64,000 nt of DNA, from positions 310,001-374,000 of the forward strand of contig NZ_BMTQ01000003.1 in NCBI RefSeq assembly GCF_014649755.1. The letters run 5' to 3'. This document shows, in pieces, positions 26,011 to 35,800 of the stretch. The notes under the pieces are model-generated. The model made no database searches. It had not been told where the DNA came from and saw only the letters and a list, made by a program, of their open reading frames with translations. Made by a program: the position numbers and the translations under genes. How positions within the stretch are numbered: the first letter of the stretch is position 1; every line of letters begins with the position of its first letter. Source of the DNA: Streptomyces litmocidini. GTDB taxonomy: Bacteria; Actinomycetota; Actinomycetes; Streptomycetales; Streptomycetaceae.

Positions 26011-27075
26011 ATGACGAAACGACAGATCGCCCTCCTGGCGTGCACCGCGGCCCTCACGGCCTCGGGGCTCGGCGCCGCCGCTCCGTCGGCCGACAGCCGG
26101 TCGGTGCACCGGGTGAAGCCGGGCGAATCGATCCAGAAGGCCGTGGACTCCGCGCGCCCCGGCGACACGGTCCTCCTCGCCCCGGGCACGTACCGCGAGA
26201 GCGTCCGCATCACCACTCCGCACCTGACGCTCCGCGGCTCGGGCGTCCTCCCCACCGTCGTCGTGCCCGCGGGCACGCCGGGCACCGACGCCTGCTCCCG
26301 GGCGGGCAACGGCATCTGCGTCACCGGCACCGAGGCCCGCCCCGTCCAGGGCGTGACCGTGCGCTCGCTGACCCTCCGGGGCTTCGCCAAGAACGGCCTG
26401 TGGGCCAAGTGGACCGACCGCCTGCGCGTCCAGGGGGTCACCGCCGAGTCCAACGGCACCTGGGGCATCGCCCAGGAGCGTTCCGTCCGCGGCGTGCTGC
26501 GGCACAACGTCGCCCGGAACAACGGGGACGCCGGACTCTTCCTGGCCAACACCGTCACCGAGGAGGGAGGGGCCACCGACACCCACGGCACCGTCGTCAG
26601 CGGCAACCGCGTGTCCGGCAACCGGATCGGCATCACCGTGCGACGACTGCGGAACCTGACCGTCGACCACAACGAGGCGACCGGCAACTGCGCCGCCGTG
26701 TTCGTCGTGGGCGACGAGTCCACGCCGCGCGCCGGGGCGATGACCGTGCGCCGGAACCACATCCACGAGAACAACAAGCTGTGTCCGAAGACCCCGCGCC
26801 TGCCCGCCCTGCAGGGCTCGGGCATCGTGCTCACCGGCGCCGAGGACACCGTCGTCGCGCACAACAGGGTCGAGGACAACGTGGGCGGCTCGCCGCTGTC
26901 CGGCGGCATCGTGCTCTTCAAGAGCTTCGTGGGCGTCCCCAACGAGCGGATCGAGATCCGCGACAACGTGGCGCTGCGCAACGGCACCGCCGACCTGGCG
27001 AACCGCGACGTCGGCACGACCTACACCTTCCGCGGCAACACCTGCGGCGTCTCCGAACCCGCGGGCATGTGCTGA
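26011..27075 (+). CDS. Secreted right-handed parallel beta-helix protein
   Basis: This 354-residue exported protein has a signal peptide of about 28 residues (LLACTAALTASGLGAAAP). It then shows a DUF1565/NosD-like start, VKPGESIQKAVDSARPGDTVLLAPGTY. From about 110 to 340 there are repeated beta-helix coils with Asn ladders, for example VTAESNGTWGI, NVARNNGDAGLF, NRVSGNRIGITV and NRVEDNVGGSPLSGG. Such proteins bind or cleave polysaccharides, but no lyase active-site signature is visible. It is 52 bp before the O-methyltransferase on the same strand. Six Cys residues suggest disulfides in the mature protein. Substrate unknown. Confidence 0.85.
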   Translation: MTKRQIALLACTAALTASGLGAAAPSADSRSVHRVKPGESIQKAVDSARPGDTVLLAPGTYRESVRITTPHLTLRGSGVLPTVVVPAGTPGTDACSRAGNGICVTGTEARPVQGVTVRSLTLRGFAKNGLWAKWTDRLRVQGVTAESNGTWGIAQERSVRGVLRHNVARNNGDAGLFLANTVTEEGGATDTHGTVVSGNRVSGNRIGITVRRLRNLTVDHNEATGNCAAVFVVGDESTPRAGAMTVRRNHIHENNKLCPKTPRLPALQGSGIVLTGAEDTVVAHNRVEDNVGGSPLSGGIVLFKSFVGVPNERIEIRDNVALRNGTADLANRDVGTTYTFRGNTCGVSEPAGMC

Positions 27076-27127
27076 CCCTCCCCCTCCCCCACCCGTACGG
27101 CACGACAGCAAAGGCAAGGCGAAACAG

Positions 27128-28156
27128 ATGACGACCGTCGATCCCGCTCCCCCGCCGCCCATGCGGCTGAGAGAACTCGTCTTCGGCGCGGCGTGCGCCG
27201 CCGCCGTGCGCGCGGCCGCCCGTCTGGGCGTGGCCGACGCCCTGGGCGACACGCCCATGACCGTCGAGGACCTCGCGGCCGAGGTGAAGACCGAACCGCG
27301 GACCCTGCGGCGGCTGCTGCGCGCCCTGTCCTGCCAGGGCGTGTTCACCGAACAGCCCGACGGCGCCTTCGCGCACACCGAGATGTCCCGTCTGCTGCGC
27401 GAGGACGACCCGCACAGCCTGCGCTACATCGCGCTGTGGTGCACCGAGCCCTGGACCTGGGACGTCTGGCCCAAGCTCGACGAGGCGGTGCGCTCCGGCC
27501 GGAACGTCTTCGAGGACGTGTACGAGCGGGAGTTCTTCTCGTACCTCAACGAGGAGGCCCCCGAGTCCGCGCACGTGTTCAACCGGGCCATGACGACGTC
27601 GAGCAGGCAGTCGGCCGAGGACGTCGCCGAACTGCTCGACCTGCGCGGGGCCGCCTCCGTCGCGGACATCGGCGGCGGCCAGGGCCACGTCCTGGCGAGC
27701 CTCCTGGAGAAGCACCCCGCGCTGCACGGCACGCTCCTCGACCTGCCGGCGGTGGTCGGCAACGCCGATCCCCGGCTGCGGGAGGGCGGCTCGCTCGCCC
27801 CCCGGGTCCGGATCCAGCCCGGCGACTGCCGCGAGGACGTCCCCGTCCAGGCCGACGTCTACGTCATCAAGAACATCCTGGAGTGGGACGACGACAGCAC
27901 CCGCAGGCTGCTGGCGAACGTCCGGAAGGCGGCGCGGCCCGGAGCCCGCGTCGTCGTCATCGAGAACCTCGTGGACGACACCCCGTCGATGAGGTTCACG
28001 ACGGCCATGGACCTGCTCCTGCTGCTCAACGTCGGCGGCGCGAAGCACACCCGGCAGAGCATGGTGGAGCGGCTCACGGACGCCGGGCTCGTCATCGGCG
28101 AGATCCGTCCGGTCAACGCGTACCTCCACGCCTTCGAGTGCACCGTCCCGGCCTGA
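27128..28156 (+). CDS. SAM-dependent O-methyltransferase, convergent with spore-pigment cluster
   Basis: This 342-residue enzyme of the DmpM/carminomycin/TcmO-type O-methyltransferase family has an N-terminal dimerisation winged helix (VEDLAAEVKTEPRTLRRLLRAL), the SAM-binding loop VADIGGGQGHVL (about 179-190), GTLLDLPAVV and GDCREDVPVQADVYVIKNILEWDDD with the catalytic-type acid/His region degenerate. RARVVVIE-like strand VVVIENLVDD follows. It should methylate a phenolic hydroxyl, plausibly of the polyketide made next door. It starts 52 bp after the beta-helix gene and ends convergent to the whiE-like operon, with a strong terminator between. Its place in the pigment pathway is inferred from position and family only. 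Confidence 0.85.
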   Translation: MTTVDPAPPPPMRLRELVFGAACAAAVRAAARLGVADALGDTPMTVEDLAAEVKTEPRTLRRLLRALSCQGVFTEQPDGAFAHTEMSRLLREDDPHSLRYIALWCTEPWTWDVWPKLDEAVRSGRNVFEDVYEREFFSYLNEEAPESAHVFNRAMTTSSRQSAEDVAELLDLRGAASVADIGGGQGHVLASLLEKHPALHGTLLDLPAVVGNADPRLREGGSLAPRVRIQPGDCREDVPVQADVYVIKNILEWDDDSTRRLLANVRKAARPGARVVVIENLVDDTPSMRFTTAMDLLLLLNVGGAKHTRQSMVERLTDAGLVIGEIRPVNAYLHAFECTVPA

Positions 28157-28170
28157 CCGGGCCGGGACGA

Positions 28171-28220
28171 CCCGAGGCCGCCCGCTCCGCGTCTGACGCG
28201 GGGCGGGCGGCCTCGGGTTT
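28171..28220. terminator. Bidirectional terminator between methyltransferase and whiE-like operon
   Basis: A hairpin with 22-bp arms (28171-28192 and 28196-28217, one mismatch), a 3-nt loop and a short T-run on the plus strand (28218-28220) separates the convergent stops. It should terminate both the methyltransferase transcript and the polyketide operon. Confidence 0.85.
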
Positions 28221-28235
28221 CACCGGGTTCCCGGC

Positions 28236-28568
28236 TCAGGAGCCGGCGTCCCGCTCCCAGCGGTAGAAGCAGTGCGCCATGGCGTCCTTGGGGCTGCGCC
28301 AGGTCGTCGGGTCGTACGCGCTGACGTACGCCGACAGACGCTCGCTGACGCCGCGGAACTCGGGGTGTCCGGCCAGCCTGGCGACGTTCGGCGCCGGGTC
28401 CTGCTCGGACTCGATGAGGTGCAGGTAGACGTCGCCGAACTGGAACAGGCTGCGACGGGCGACCCCCACCAGGTGCGGCAGCTCGCCGCGGTCGGAGTCG
28501 GCGAACACGTCCGCGATCGCGGGCGCCGAGCCGGGCGCCATGCGGGCGACGATCAGTGCGTGGTGCAT
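28236..28568 (-). CDS. whiE-ORFVII: TcmI-type polyketide cyclase (WhiE ORFVII-like)
   Basis: This 110-residue ferredoxin-fold cyclase has MHHALIVARMAPGSAPAIADVFADSD, FQFGDVYLHLIESEQ and the C-terminal HCFYRWERD, all matching the TcmI/WhiE VII family that closes later rings of aromatic polyketides. It is the last gene of the minus-strand pigment operon, 36 bp after the aromatase/cyclase. GGAAGGAAA lies upstream of the ATG. Cytosolic. Confidence 0.88.
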   Translation of the reverse strand: MHHALIVARMAPGSAPAIADVFADSDRGELPHLVGVARRSLFQFGDVYLHLIESEQDPAPNVARLAGHPEFRGVSERLSAYVSAYDPTTWRSPKDAMAHCFYRWERDAGS

Positions 28569-28604
28569 CGTTTTCCTTCCTCGGACGGTCCCGTCCGGTG
28601 TCCG

Positions 28605-29343
<739 letters not shown>

Positions 29344-29369
29344 GTGTGTTTCTCCTTCCCCGCCCGGTC

Positions 29370-30620
29370 CTACCGGGCGAGTCCGCCACCGCGGCGCACG
29401 ACGAGCGCCGCGTTGGATCCCATGAGTCCCCTGCTGAGGACGAGGGCCGTGCGCAGCTCGGCGGGCCGAGCGCGGGACATCACCACGTCGAGGTCGCAGT
29501 CGATGTCGTACACGTGGGGGGTGGGGGGCACGAGGCCGTGTTCCATGGCGAGCACGGCGGCCGCGGTGTCCAGTACGGACGCCCCGCAGTAGGCCCGGCC
29601 GTAGCCGGTCTTGGGTGCCGTCACCGGGACGCGCGTGGCGTGCGCGCCCAGCACGTCGGCGAGCGCCAGGGCCTCGGCGCGGTCCGCCTCCGGTACGCCG
29701 AGGGCGTCGGGGAAGACGACGTCGATCTCCTCCGGGGCGCAGCCGGCCTCGTCGAGGGCGACCCGGACGGCCTGGGCGAGCCCCTCCCTGGACTCCTTCC
29801 AGCGGGAGGCGCCGGTGAAGGTGGCGCCGTGGCCGGCGACGGTGGCCCGTACGGTCGCGCCCCGGTCGAGGGCGCGGGCCTCGTCCTCGACGAGGAGCAT
29901 GGCACCGCCCTCGGCGGGGACGAAGCCGCAGGCCTTGGCCGTGAAGGGCCGGTAGGCGCGGTCCGGGTCGTCGACGGTGCTCAGCTCCGGGTAGCCGAGC
30001 TGGCACACCATCGAGTACGGGGCGAGGGGGGCCTCCGCGGCGCCGGCGACCATCGCGCCGGTCCCCCTCCGCACGGCGCGGGCGGCGTGGGCGAGGGCGT
30101 CGAGGCCGCCCGCCTCGTCGCTCGCGACCACCCCGCACGGGCCCTTGAAGCCGTGCCGGATGGAGATCTGGCCGGTGCTCGCGGCGTAGAACCAGGCGAT
30201 GGACTGGTACGGGCCGACGAACTTGGAGCCCTGACCCCACAGCTTCTGCAGCTCGCGCTGGCCGAACTCGCCGCCGCCCGACCCGGCGGCGGTGACGACG
30301 CCGACGGAGAAGGGGTCCTCGACGCCGCCCTCGTGGGCCAGGCCGGCGTCGTCGAGGGCGAGCGCGGCGGCCGCCATGGCGTAGTGGGTGAACCGGTCGG
30401 TCTGGACGAGGAAGCGTTCGTCGATGAGGGCCGAGGCGTCGAAGCCCTCGACCTGGCCCGCGACCTTGAGGGGCAGGTGCTCGCAGCCCTCGCGGGTGAT
30501 CCGGCCGAGAACGCCGAGGCCTTCCCGGACGGACTTCCAGTACGCGTCGGTGCGCAGTCCGTTGGGGGCGATCACACCGATGCCGGTGACGACCGCCCGC
30601 CGTGGCCGCTGTGTGCTCAT
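29370..30620 (-). CDS. whiE-ORFIV: Ketosynthase beta / chain length factor
   Basis: This 416-residue thiolase-fold protein pairs with KS-alpha. The position of the active-site Cys is occupied by Glu169 ([13 protein letters not shown]); most antibiotic chain-length factors have Gln there. Other regions are as expected: [12 protein letters not shown] at the start and [23 protein letters not shown] at the end. It primes synthesis and measures chain length. The ATG overlaps the KS-alpha stop by 4 nt (30617-30620), the usual coupling for an equimolar heterodimer; GGAGGACACC precedes it. Confidence 0.92.
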   Translation of the reverse strand: MSTQRPRRAVVTGIGVIAPNGLRTDAYWKSVREGLGVLGRITREGCEHLPLKVAGQVEGFDASALIDERFLVQTDRFTHYAMAAAALALDDAGLAHEGGVEDPFSVGVVTAAGSGGGEFGQRELQKLWGQGSKFVGPYQSIAWFYAASTGQISIRHGFKGPCGVVASDEAGGLDALAHAARAVRRGTGAMVAGAAEAPLAPYSMVCQLGYPELSTVDDPDRAYRPFTAKACGFVPAEGGAMLLVEDEARALDRGATVRATVAGHGATFTGASRWKESREGLAQAVRVALDEAGCAPEEIDVVFPDALGVPEADRAEALALADVLGAHATRVPVTAPKTGYGRAYCGASVLDTAAAVLAMEHGLVPPTPHVYDIDCDLDVVMSRARPAELRTALVLSRGLMGSNAALVVRRGGGLAR

Positions 30621-31885
30621 GGTGTCCTCCCGCCCGGCCCTGTCAGGAGCACGGCGGACTGGAAGCCGCCGAAGCCGCTGCCGACGGAGAGCACGTTCCT
30701 CAGCTTCCGGGGGCGGGCGGTGCGCGGCACGTAGTCCAGGTCGCACTCGGGGTCGGGGATCTCGTAGTTGGCGGTCGGGGGCACCACCTGGTGCTTCAGG
30801 GCGAGCACGCAGGCGGCGACCTCTATCGCGCCGATCGCCCCGAGCGAGTGGCCCACCATGGATTTGATGGAGCTCATGGGCGTGTCGTAGGCGTGGTGGC
30901 CCAGGGAGCGCTTGACGGCGGCGGTCTCGTGCCGGTCGTTCTGGCGGGTGCCCGAACCGTGTGCGTTGACGTAGTCGATCGCCGTGGGGTCGAGCCTGGC
31001 CTGGTCGAGCGCGGTGTCGATCGCCCGGGCCATCTCCAGTCCCTCGCCGGTCAGTCCGGTCATGTGGTAGGCGTTGCCGTAGGTGGCGTAGCCGCTGATC
31101 TCGCAGTAGATGTGCGCGTCGCGGGCCCTGGCGTGTTCGTACTCCTCCAGGACGAGGACCGCCGCGCCCTCGCCCATGACGAAGCCGTTGCGGCGGTCGT
31201 CGAAGGGCTTGGAGGCGTGCTCGGGGTCGTCGTTGTCGGGCGACGTCGCCTTGATGGCGTCGAAGCAGGCCATGGTGATCGGGGAGATCGGCGAGTCCGA
31301 CGCCCCTGCTATGACGACGTCCGCCCGGCCCTCCTCGATGGTGTGGAAGGCGTAGCCGACGGCGTCGAGGCCGGAGGTGCAGCCGGTGGAGACGGTCTGC
31401 ACCGGCCCCCGGGCCCCGAACCGTTCGGCGACCACCGCGGCGAGCGTGCTGGGCGCGAACGCCAGGTGCAGCTTCGGGTCGGCGGCGCGGTGGTCCACGT
31501 CCCACCGTCGTCCGCCCTCGCTGACCAGGACGTAGTCGTGCTCCAGGCGGGTGGTGCCGCCCACGGCGCTGCCGAGGCTGACGCCGACGCGCCAGGGGTT
31601 CTCGGCGGCGGTGTCGAGCCCGGAGTCGCGTACGGCCTCCCCCGCGGCGACGGCGGCGAACTGGACGTACCGGTCGTTGTGCTCGCTCAGTTCGGGAGGC
31701 AGACCGTGGGCGTACGGGTCGAAGTCGCACTCGGCGGCGATGCGGGAGCGCAGGCCGACGGGGTCGAAGAGGGTGATGCCCCGGGTCGCGGTCCGCCCCT
31801 GGGAGAGGAGGTCCCAGAACGCCGCCGTGCCGGCGCCGCCCGGTGCGACCACGCCGATGCCGGTGACGGCCACGCGCCGGGTCAC
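30617..31885 (-). CDS. whiE-ORFIII: Ketosynthase alpha
   Basis: This 422-residue condensing enzyme of a type II PKS has nucleophile Cys169 in [11 protein letters not shown], with His309 (NAHGSGT) and His346 (MVGHSLGA) completing the triad. The N-terminus ([15 protein letters not shown]) is standard. The start is the GTG at 31883-31885 in a GTGA overlap with the cupin stop. The overall closeness of the gene set and order to whiE points to a spore-pigment KS rather than an antibiotic KS. Confidence 0.94.
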   Translation of the reverse strand: MTRRVAVTGIGVVAPGGAGTAAFWDLLSQGRTATRGITLFDPVGLRSRIAAECDFDPYAHGLPPELSEHNDRYVQFAAVAAGEAVRDSGLDTAAENPWRVGVSLGSAVGGTTRLEHDYVLVSEGGRRWDVDHRAADPKLHLAFAPSTLAAVVAERFGARGPVQTVSTGCTSGLDAVGYAFHTIEEGRADVVIAGASDSPISPITMACFDAIKATSPDNDDPEHASKPFDDRRNGFVMGEGAAVLVLEEYEHARARDAHIYCEISGYATYGNAYHMTGLTGEGLEMARAIDTALDQARLDPTAIDYVNAHGSGTRQNDRHETAAVKRSLGHHAYDTPMSSIKSMVGHSLGAIGAIEVAACVLALKHQVVPPTANYEIPDPECDLDYVPRTARPRKLRNVLSVGSGFGGFQSAVLLTGPGGRTP

Positions 31886-32337
31886 TCGAGGGCCCCCTCC
31901 CGCTCGAGCGCCCGGCCATGGTCGCCGTCGCAGGAGTGCGGTTCCGTCGCGCCGGTGTCCTCGGTGTCGACGTGGCCGAGGCTCGGGTGCGGGGCGAGGG
32001 GGCCCAGGTGGAAGACCATGCGGGCCTCCACGTCGCCGACGTTGCGGAACCGGTGCCGGACGTCGACGGGGATCAGCAGGCCCTGGTCCGGCAGGAGCGT
32101 GTGCGTCTCGCCGTCCAGGTCCACTTCGAGCAGTCCCTGGACGACGTACACGAACTCCTCGGAGTACGGGTGGTAGTGCTCGCCGATGCGGTCGCCCGGC
32201 TGGATGATGGCCAGCCCCATGAAGCCGCTGGTGGAGCCGACGGTGGCGGGCGTGAGCATGGCCCGCAGGTCCCCTCCGCGTCTGCGGTTGGGTTCCGTGT
32301 CGCTCAGGTTCACGATGCGCGGACGCTGCTGGAGCAT
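31882..32337 (-). CDS. whiE-ORFII: Cupin protein of the spore-pigment cluster (WhiE ORFII-like)
   Basis: This 151-residue single-domain cupin has [30 protein letters not shown] (motif 1 with HYHP..E) and [16 protein letters not shown] (motif 2), giving a likely His/Glu metal site. The His/Asp-rich tail is short and variable. In whiE-type clusters this protein aids cyclisation or oxygen chemistry; its exact step is unsettled. The ATG at 32337 follows CCCGGAGG. It overlaps KS-alpha by 4 nt. Confidence 0.9.
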   Translation of the reverse strand: MLQQRPRIVNLSDTEPNRRRGGDLRAMLTPATVGSTSGFMGLAIIQPGDRIGEHYHPYSEEFVYVVQGLLEVDLDGETHTLLPDQGLLIPVDVRHRFRNVGDVEARMVFHLGPLAPHPSLGHVDTEDTGATEPHSCDGDHGRALEREGALE

Positions 32338-32390
32338 GGTTGATACCTCCGGGTGTGGCGATGACGGGTGACGCACGGTCGGGCGCGGGA

Positions 32391-32427
32391 CCCACCGTGG
32401 GGGGCCAGGGGCGGGGCCCACGGTGGG
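32391..32427 (-). terminator. Hairpin between WhiE ORFI-like and ORFII-like genes
   Basis: The 11-bp arms at 32391-32401 and 32417-32427 are exact complements around a 15-nt loop in the 115-bp gap between the monooxygenase and cupin genes. It could partly terminate the operon or set the ratio of the first gene to the PKS core. There is no U-tract. Confidence 0.5.
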
Positions 32428-32452
32428 GGCCGGGGAGCCCGGGACCGTTCCC

Positions 32453-33574
32453 TCAGGAGTCGGCCGCGCGACGGTCGGTGACGGGCAGCATGTCGGCGTG
32501 CGACAGGAGCCGGTTGAGGTTGCGCTCGCTGTCCAGGGGTCCCTCGACGCCGATCGCTGCGCCGTCGAGGAGACGTTCAAGCACCTTGGCCTTCCGCTCG
32601 CCCTTGACGCCGAGGGCGGCGGCGGGGTCGAGGTCGAGGTCGCCCTCGACGTCGACGAGGCGCACCACGACGTCGTCGCGCTGGAAGACGGTGCTGCCGT
32701 ACACGGGGCTGTCGGGGTCGACGGCCGCCTCCGCGTCCTGCTGGGCGAGCAGCCGCGCCAGGTCCGAACCGCGGCCCTCCTTCGCGGGGTAGTACAGGGC
32801 GTGGCGGCGCAGGCCGGCCGGCTCGGGGCGGGCGGAGACCACGTGGTGCACGGCCGGGAGGGCCGCCCGGGTGAAGAAGACGCGGGCCGACTCGGGGTCG
32901 GTGAGGTCCCGGTCCTGCTCCAGGTAGGGGTTGATGGCCTCCTCGACGGCCCGGACCCCGGGCTGTCGGGCGACGTGCCGCAGCGCGGACAGGAGGTCGC
33001 CCTCCACCTCGACGGCCCGCACGACGCGGTTGCCGTGCATGAACAGCGAGGTGCGGCGCAGCCGCGTGTTCTCGTCGACCTGGGCCTCGGGGGACTCGTA
33101 GCCGGCCAGGAGCTCCGCGACCTTCGACTCGGAGCCGGGCTTGACGGTGAAGGTGAGCGCGTGGCGGGTCACGCCGTCGCCCACGCGGGCCGCCACCTGC
33201 TCGCCCGACACGGTCTCGGGGGTGAGCGGCCGCTGCGCGCCGGTCTCCCGGAGGATGCTGTAGCGCATGGACCGGGTGTCCCGGACGCAGCTGTGCATCG
33301 GCTTGACCATCTCGACGTGTTCCTCGCTGTTCACCCAGGCGAGGAAGGGCGGGGCGCTCTCCCACTCACTGGTGATCAGCCACTGCGAGGGGTTCTCGAT
33401 GGACTGGCACAGCTGGTCGCTGATGTGGCCGGGGACGCCGGCCACCTGCTTGCGCATGACCTCGTACGCCTCGAGGAACTGCTGCTGGGCTCCGTCGTAC
33501 AGGTCGAGCAGCAGGATCACCCGCAGCCTGGACCCGTCGAACACCGACTGCGATATGCGTGCCGTGGTGGTCAT
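32453..33574 (-). CDS. whiE-ORFI: Two-domain antibiotic-biosynthesis-type monooxygenase (WhiE ORFI-like)
   Basis: This 373-residue protein has an N-terminal ABM (ferredoxin-like) domain, about 1-110, that is highly conserved with WhiE I ([27 protein letters not shown], and [26 protein letters not shown]). A C-terminal half follows with further ABM-like strands ([38 protein letters not shown]). It probably carries out quinone-forming oxygenation without cofactors. The ATG at 33574 follows AAAGAGGTG. It is first gene of the minus-strand operon, divergent from the FAD hydroxylase. Confidence 0.88.
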   Translation of the reverse strand: MTTTARISQSVFDGSRLRVILLLDLYDGAQQQFLEAYEVMRKQVAGVPGHISDQLCQSIENPSQWLITSEWESAPPFLAWVNSEEHVEMVKPMHSCVRDTRSMRYSILRETGAQRPLTPETVSGEQVAARVGDGVTRHALTFTVKPGSESKVAELLAGYESPEAQVDENTRLRRTSLFMHGNRVVRAVEVEGDLLSALRHVARQPGVRAVEEAINPYLEQDRDLTDPESARVFFTRAALPAVHHVVSARPEPAGLRRHALYYPAKEGRGSDLARLLAQQDAEAAVDPDSPVYGSTVFQRDDVVVRLVDVEGDLDLDPAAALGVKGERKAKVLERLLDGAAIGVEGPLDSERNLNRLLSHADMLPVTDRRAADS

Positions 33575-33806
33575 CCGGCGCACCTCTTTCTCGTCTGCGA
33601 GAGCGGGAAGGGACCGCCTGACCGGGAAGGCCGGGGTCGTCATGTACCGAACCTTCACGCGGCCCCGACATCCACGCGAGCCCCACGGGGCGGATGAGTG
33701 AACCGCGCGTCATTCGGGTGGCCCGCGCGCACGGTCCCCGGCTCGGCCGGGCAGGCATCTGCATCCCATCCCCGACCCGCGTCACCGGTGACGCTGGAGG
33801 CCATCG
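33575..33806. promoter_or_regulatory. Divergent promoter region of the spore-pigment cluster
   Basis: These 232 bp separate the main operon (minus) from the FAD hydroxylase (plus). A perfect 16-bp palindrome GCGTCACC/GGTGACGC at 33779-33794 lies just before the hydroxylase ribosome-binding site (CTGGAGG). It would sit in the 5' leader or block initiation. In S. coelicolor the two whiE promoters are developmentally controlled, the hydroxylase one by a sporulation sigma factor (known). I cannot place -10/-35 boxes firmly here. Confidence 0.6.
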
Positions 33807-35465
33807 ATGAACCGAAGCGAAGCGACCGGTGAGATCGGACACCGCACGCCCGTCCTCATCGTGGGCGGCTCCCTGGTGGGCCTGTCCACCTCGCTCTTCC
33901 TGGGACGTCTCGGCGTGCCGCACACGCTCGTCGAGCGTCATGCGGGCACCTCGATCCACCCCCGCGGACGCGGTAACAACGTGCGCACCATGGAGGTCTT
34001 CCGCGCCGCCGGTGTCCGGGAGCGCATCCACGAGGCGGCGAAGACCCTGTCGGCGAACAACGGGATCCTGCAGACGCCGACCCTGGTGGGCGATGCCGGC
34101 GAGTGGCTGTTCCGGCACATCGACCCGGGCGGCGGCCTGGCCCGGTTCAGCCCGGCCGAATGGTGCCTGTGCAGCCAGAACGACCTCGAACCGGTGCTCC
34201 TGCAGAGCGCGCGGGAGCTGGGCGGGGACCTGCGGTACTCGACCGAGCTGATGTCGTTCGAGCAGGACGCCGAAGGGGTGACGGCACGGGTCAAGAGCCG
34301 GGAGACCGGCGAGCACACCACCATCCGGGCGGACTACCTCGTCGCGGCGGACGGCCCGCGCAGCCCGATCCGCGAGCAGCTCGGCATCGGTCAGACCGGG
34401 CCGGGCGACCTGTTCCACAACGTGAGCATCACGTTCGAGTCGCGCGACCTCGCGGCCGTCGTCGGCGACCGCCGCTTCATCGTCTGCTACCTCACCAGCC
34501 CGGAGGGGGACGGGGCGCTCCTCCCGGTGGACAACGCCGAGCGGTGGGTCTTCCACGCCCCCTGGCACCCCGAACTCGGCGAAACCCTGGAGGAGTTCAC
34601 CGACGAGCGGTGCAGGGAACACATCCGGCGCGCCGTGGGCGTGCCGGACCTGCACGTGGAGGTCACGGGGCGGGCACCCTGGCACGCGGCCGAGCGGATC
34701 GCCGAACGGTACGCGGACGGGCGGGTGTTCCTCGCCGGCGACTCGGCCCACGAGATGCCGCCCACGGGGGCCTTCGGCTCCAACACCGGCATCCAGGACG
34801 CGCACAACCTCGCCTGGAAGCTCGCCGCGGTACTGGGCGGCTGGGCCGGCCCCGGTCTGCTCGCGTCCTACGACGCGGAGCGCCGACCGGTCGCGGAGGC
34901 GACCAGTGCCCGCGCCTCGTCGCGCTCGGTCGAGCACAGCCACCCGGGGTACAGCCCCGAGCCGGGGGCGGGCGGCCCGGGCGGGAGGCGCGGCGGCATC
35001 CTCAACGTCGCGCTGGGCTACCGCTACCCGCGCGGCGCGGTCCTGGGCGCGGACCCGGCGGTGCCGATCGTCCCGGACGGGCTGCGGCTGACGGGCGAGG
35101 CCGGCAGCCGAGCGCCGCACCTCTGGCTGGACCGCGCCGGAGAGCGGATCTCCACCCTGGACCTGTACGAGCGGTCCTTCGTGCTGTTGAGTTCGGCGGG
35201 GGCCATCGGCGGCTGGCACACGGCGGCGGCGCGCGTCGCCGAGCGCCTGGGGGTGCCCCTCGACTCGTACCGGATCGGCGGCGGACCGGACGCGGAGCTC
35301 TCGGCCGTGGACGGCGAGGACTGGGCGGAGGCCCACGGCGTCACCGTGAACGGCGCGGTGCTGGTCCGCCCGGACGGATTCGTCGCCTGGCGGTCCGAAG
35401 GGACGTCGGAGGACCCGGAGTCGGCCGTGCGGGCGGCCCTCACGGCCGTACTGGCCCTGGACTGA
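33807..35465 (+). CDS. whiE-ORFVIII: FAD-dependent aromatic hydroxylase (WhiE ORFVIII-like)
   Basis: This 552-residue flavoprotein of the PHBH/TetX-like group has the dinucleotide fold at the N-terminus VLIVGGSLVGLSTSLFLGRLG (about 16-36), then Glu43, an RGRGNNVRTMEVFRAAG loop, the DG motif VAADGPRS (about 178-185) and the GD motif FLAGDSAHEMPPTGAFGSNTG (about 310-330). A C-terminal thioredoxin-like domain starts near 420. It uses NADPH and oxygen to hydroxylate the polyketide late in the pathway. It stands alone on the plus strand and ends before a strong terminator. Confidence 0.92.
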   Translation: MNRSEATGEIGHRTPVLIVGGSLVGLSTSLFLGRLGVPHTLVERHAGTSIHPRGRGNNVRTMEVFRAAGVRERIHEAAKTLSANNGILQTPTLVGDAGEWLFRHIDPGGGLARFSPAEWCLCSQNDLEPVLLQSARELGGDLRYSTELMSFEQDAEGVTARVKSRETGEHTTIRADYLVAADGPRSPIREQLGIGQTGPGDLFHNVSITFESRDLAAVVGDRRFIVCYLTSPEGDGALLPVDNAERWVFHAPWHPELGETLEEFTDERCREHIRRAVGVPDLHVEVTGRAPWHAAERIAERYADGRVFLAGDSAHEMPPTGAFGSNTGIQDAHNLAWKLAAVLGGWAGPGLLASYDAERRPVAEATSARASSRSVEHSHPGYSPEPGAGGPGGRRGGILNVALGYRYPRGAVLGADPAVPIVPDGLRLTGEAGSRAPHLWLDRAGERISTLDLYERSFVLLSSAGAIGGWHTAAARVAERLGVPLDSYRIGGGPDAELSAVDGEDWAEAHGVTVNGAVLVRPDGFVAWRSEGTSEDPESAVRAALTAVLALD

Positions 35466-35500
35466 CGGGCCGGCCCGCACCGCCGCGGCGCCCACCTGGA

Positions 35501-35546
35501 CGGGCGGGGCGGTCCGCGTTCCCCCGGGAGCGGACCGCCCCGCCCG
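35501..35546 (+). terminator. Terminator after the FAD hydroxylase
   Basis: The perfect 17-bp arms 35501-35517 and 35530-35546 around a 12-nt loop lie 36 bp beyond the stop. Very G+C-rich, no U-run, typical of the genus. Confidence 0.85.
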
Positions 35547-35585
35547 TCGGCGTCGGGGGCGGGGGCGACGCCGACGGGCGGGGCG

Positions 35586-35760
35586 GTGGCGACGCCGGTG
35601 TCGGGGGCGGGGGCGGTGCAGGGGGCGGTTTGGGGGGCGGCGGCGACGTCGGTTTCGGGGACGGTGTCGGGAGCGGTTTCGATGCCGGTGTCGGGAGCGG
35701 TTTCGATGCCGGTGTCGGGAGCGGTGCCGGAGGCGGTTTCGATGCCGGTGCCGGAGGCGG
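35586..35760. repeat. Imperfect 12/24-bp tandem repeats upstream of cbiZ
   Basis: The gap 35466-35800 carries, after the terminator, degenerate 12-bp units of the type GGTGTCGGGAGC. The 24-bp form GGTTTCGATGCCGGTGTCGG (first 20 of 24 bases) is exactly repeated at 35675-35698 and 35699-35722, with a variant at 35735-35758. Every frame gives low-complexity peptide (Gly-rich or Pro-rich), so I regard it as non-coding repeat DNA. It must also contain or lie beside the cbiZ promoter. Confidence 0.75.
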
Positions 35761-35800
35761 GCCGATCCGGCCGGTCCCGGGCCGCGCGTTAGGGTGTGGG

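Noticed and set aside
27128..28156. Methyltransferase as a member of an operon with the PKS genes
   Set aside because: It is on the opposite strand and separated from them by a strong bidirectional terminator.
35466..35800. Cobalamin riboswitch before cbiZ
   Set aside because: The leader is a repeat array; I could not find the conserved B12-box type sequence.
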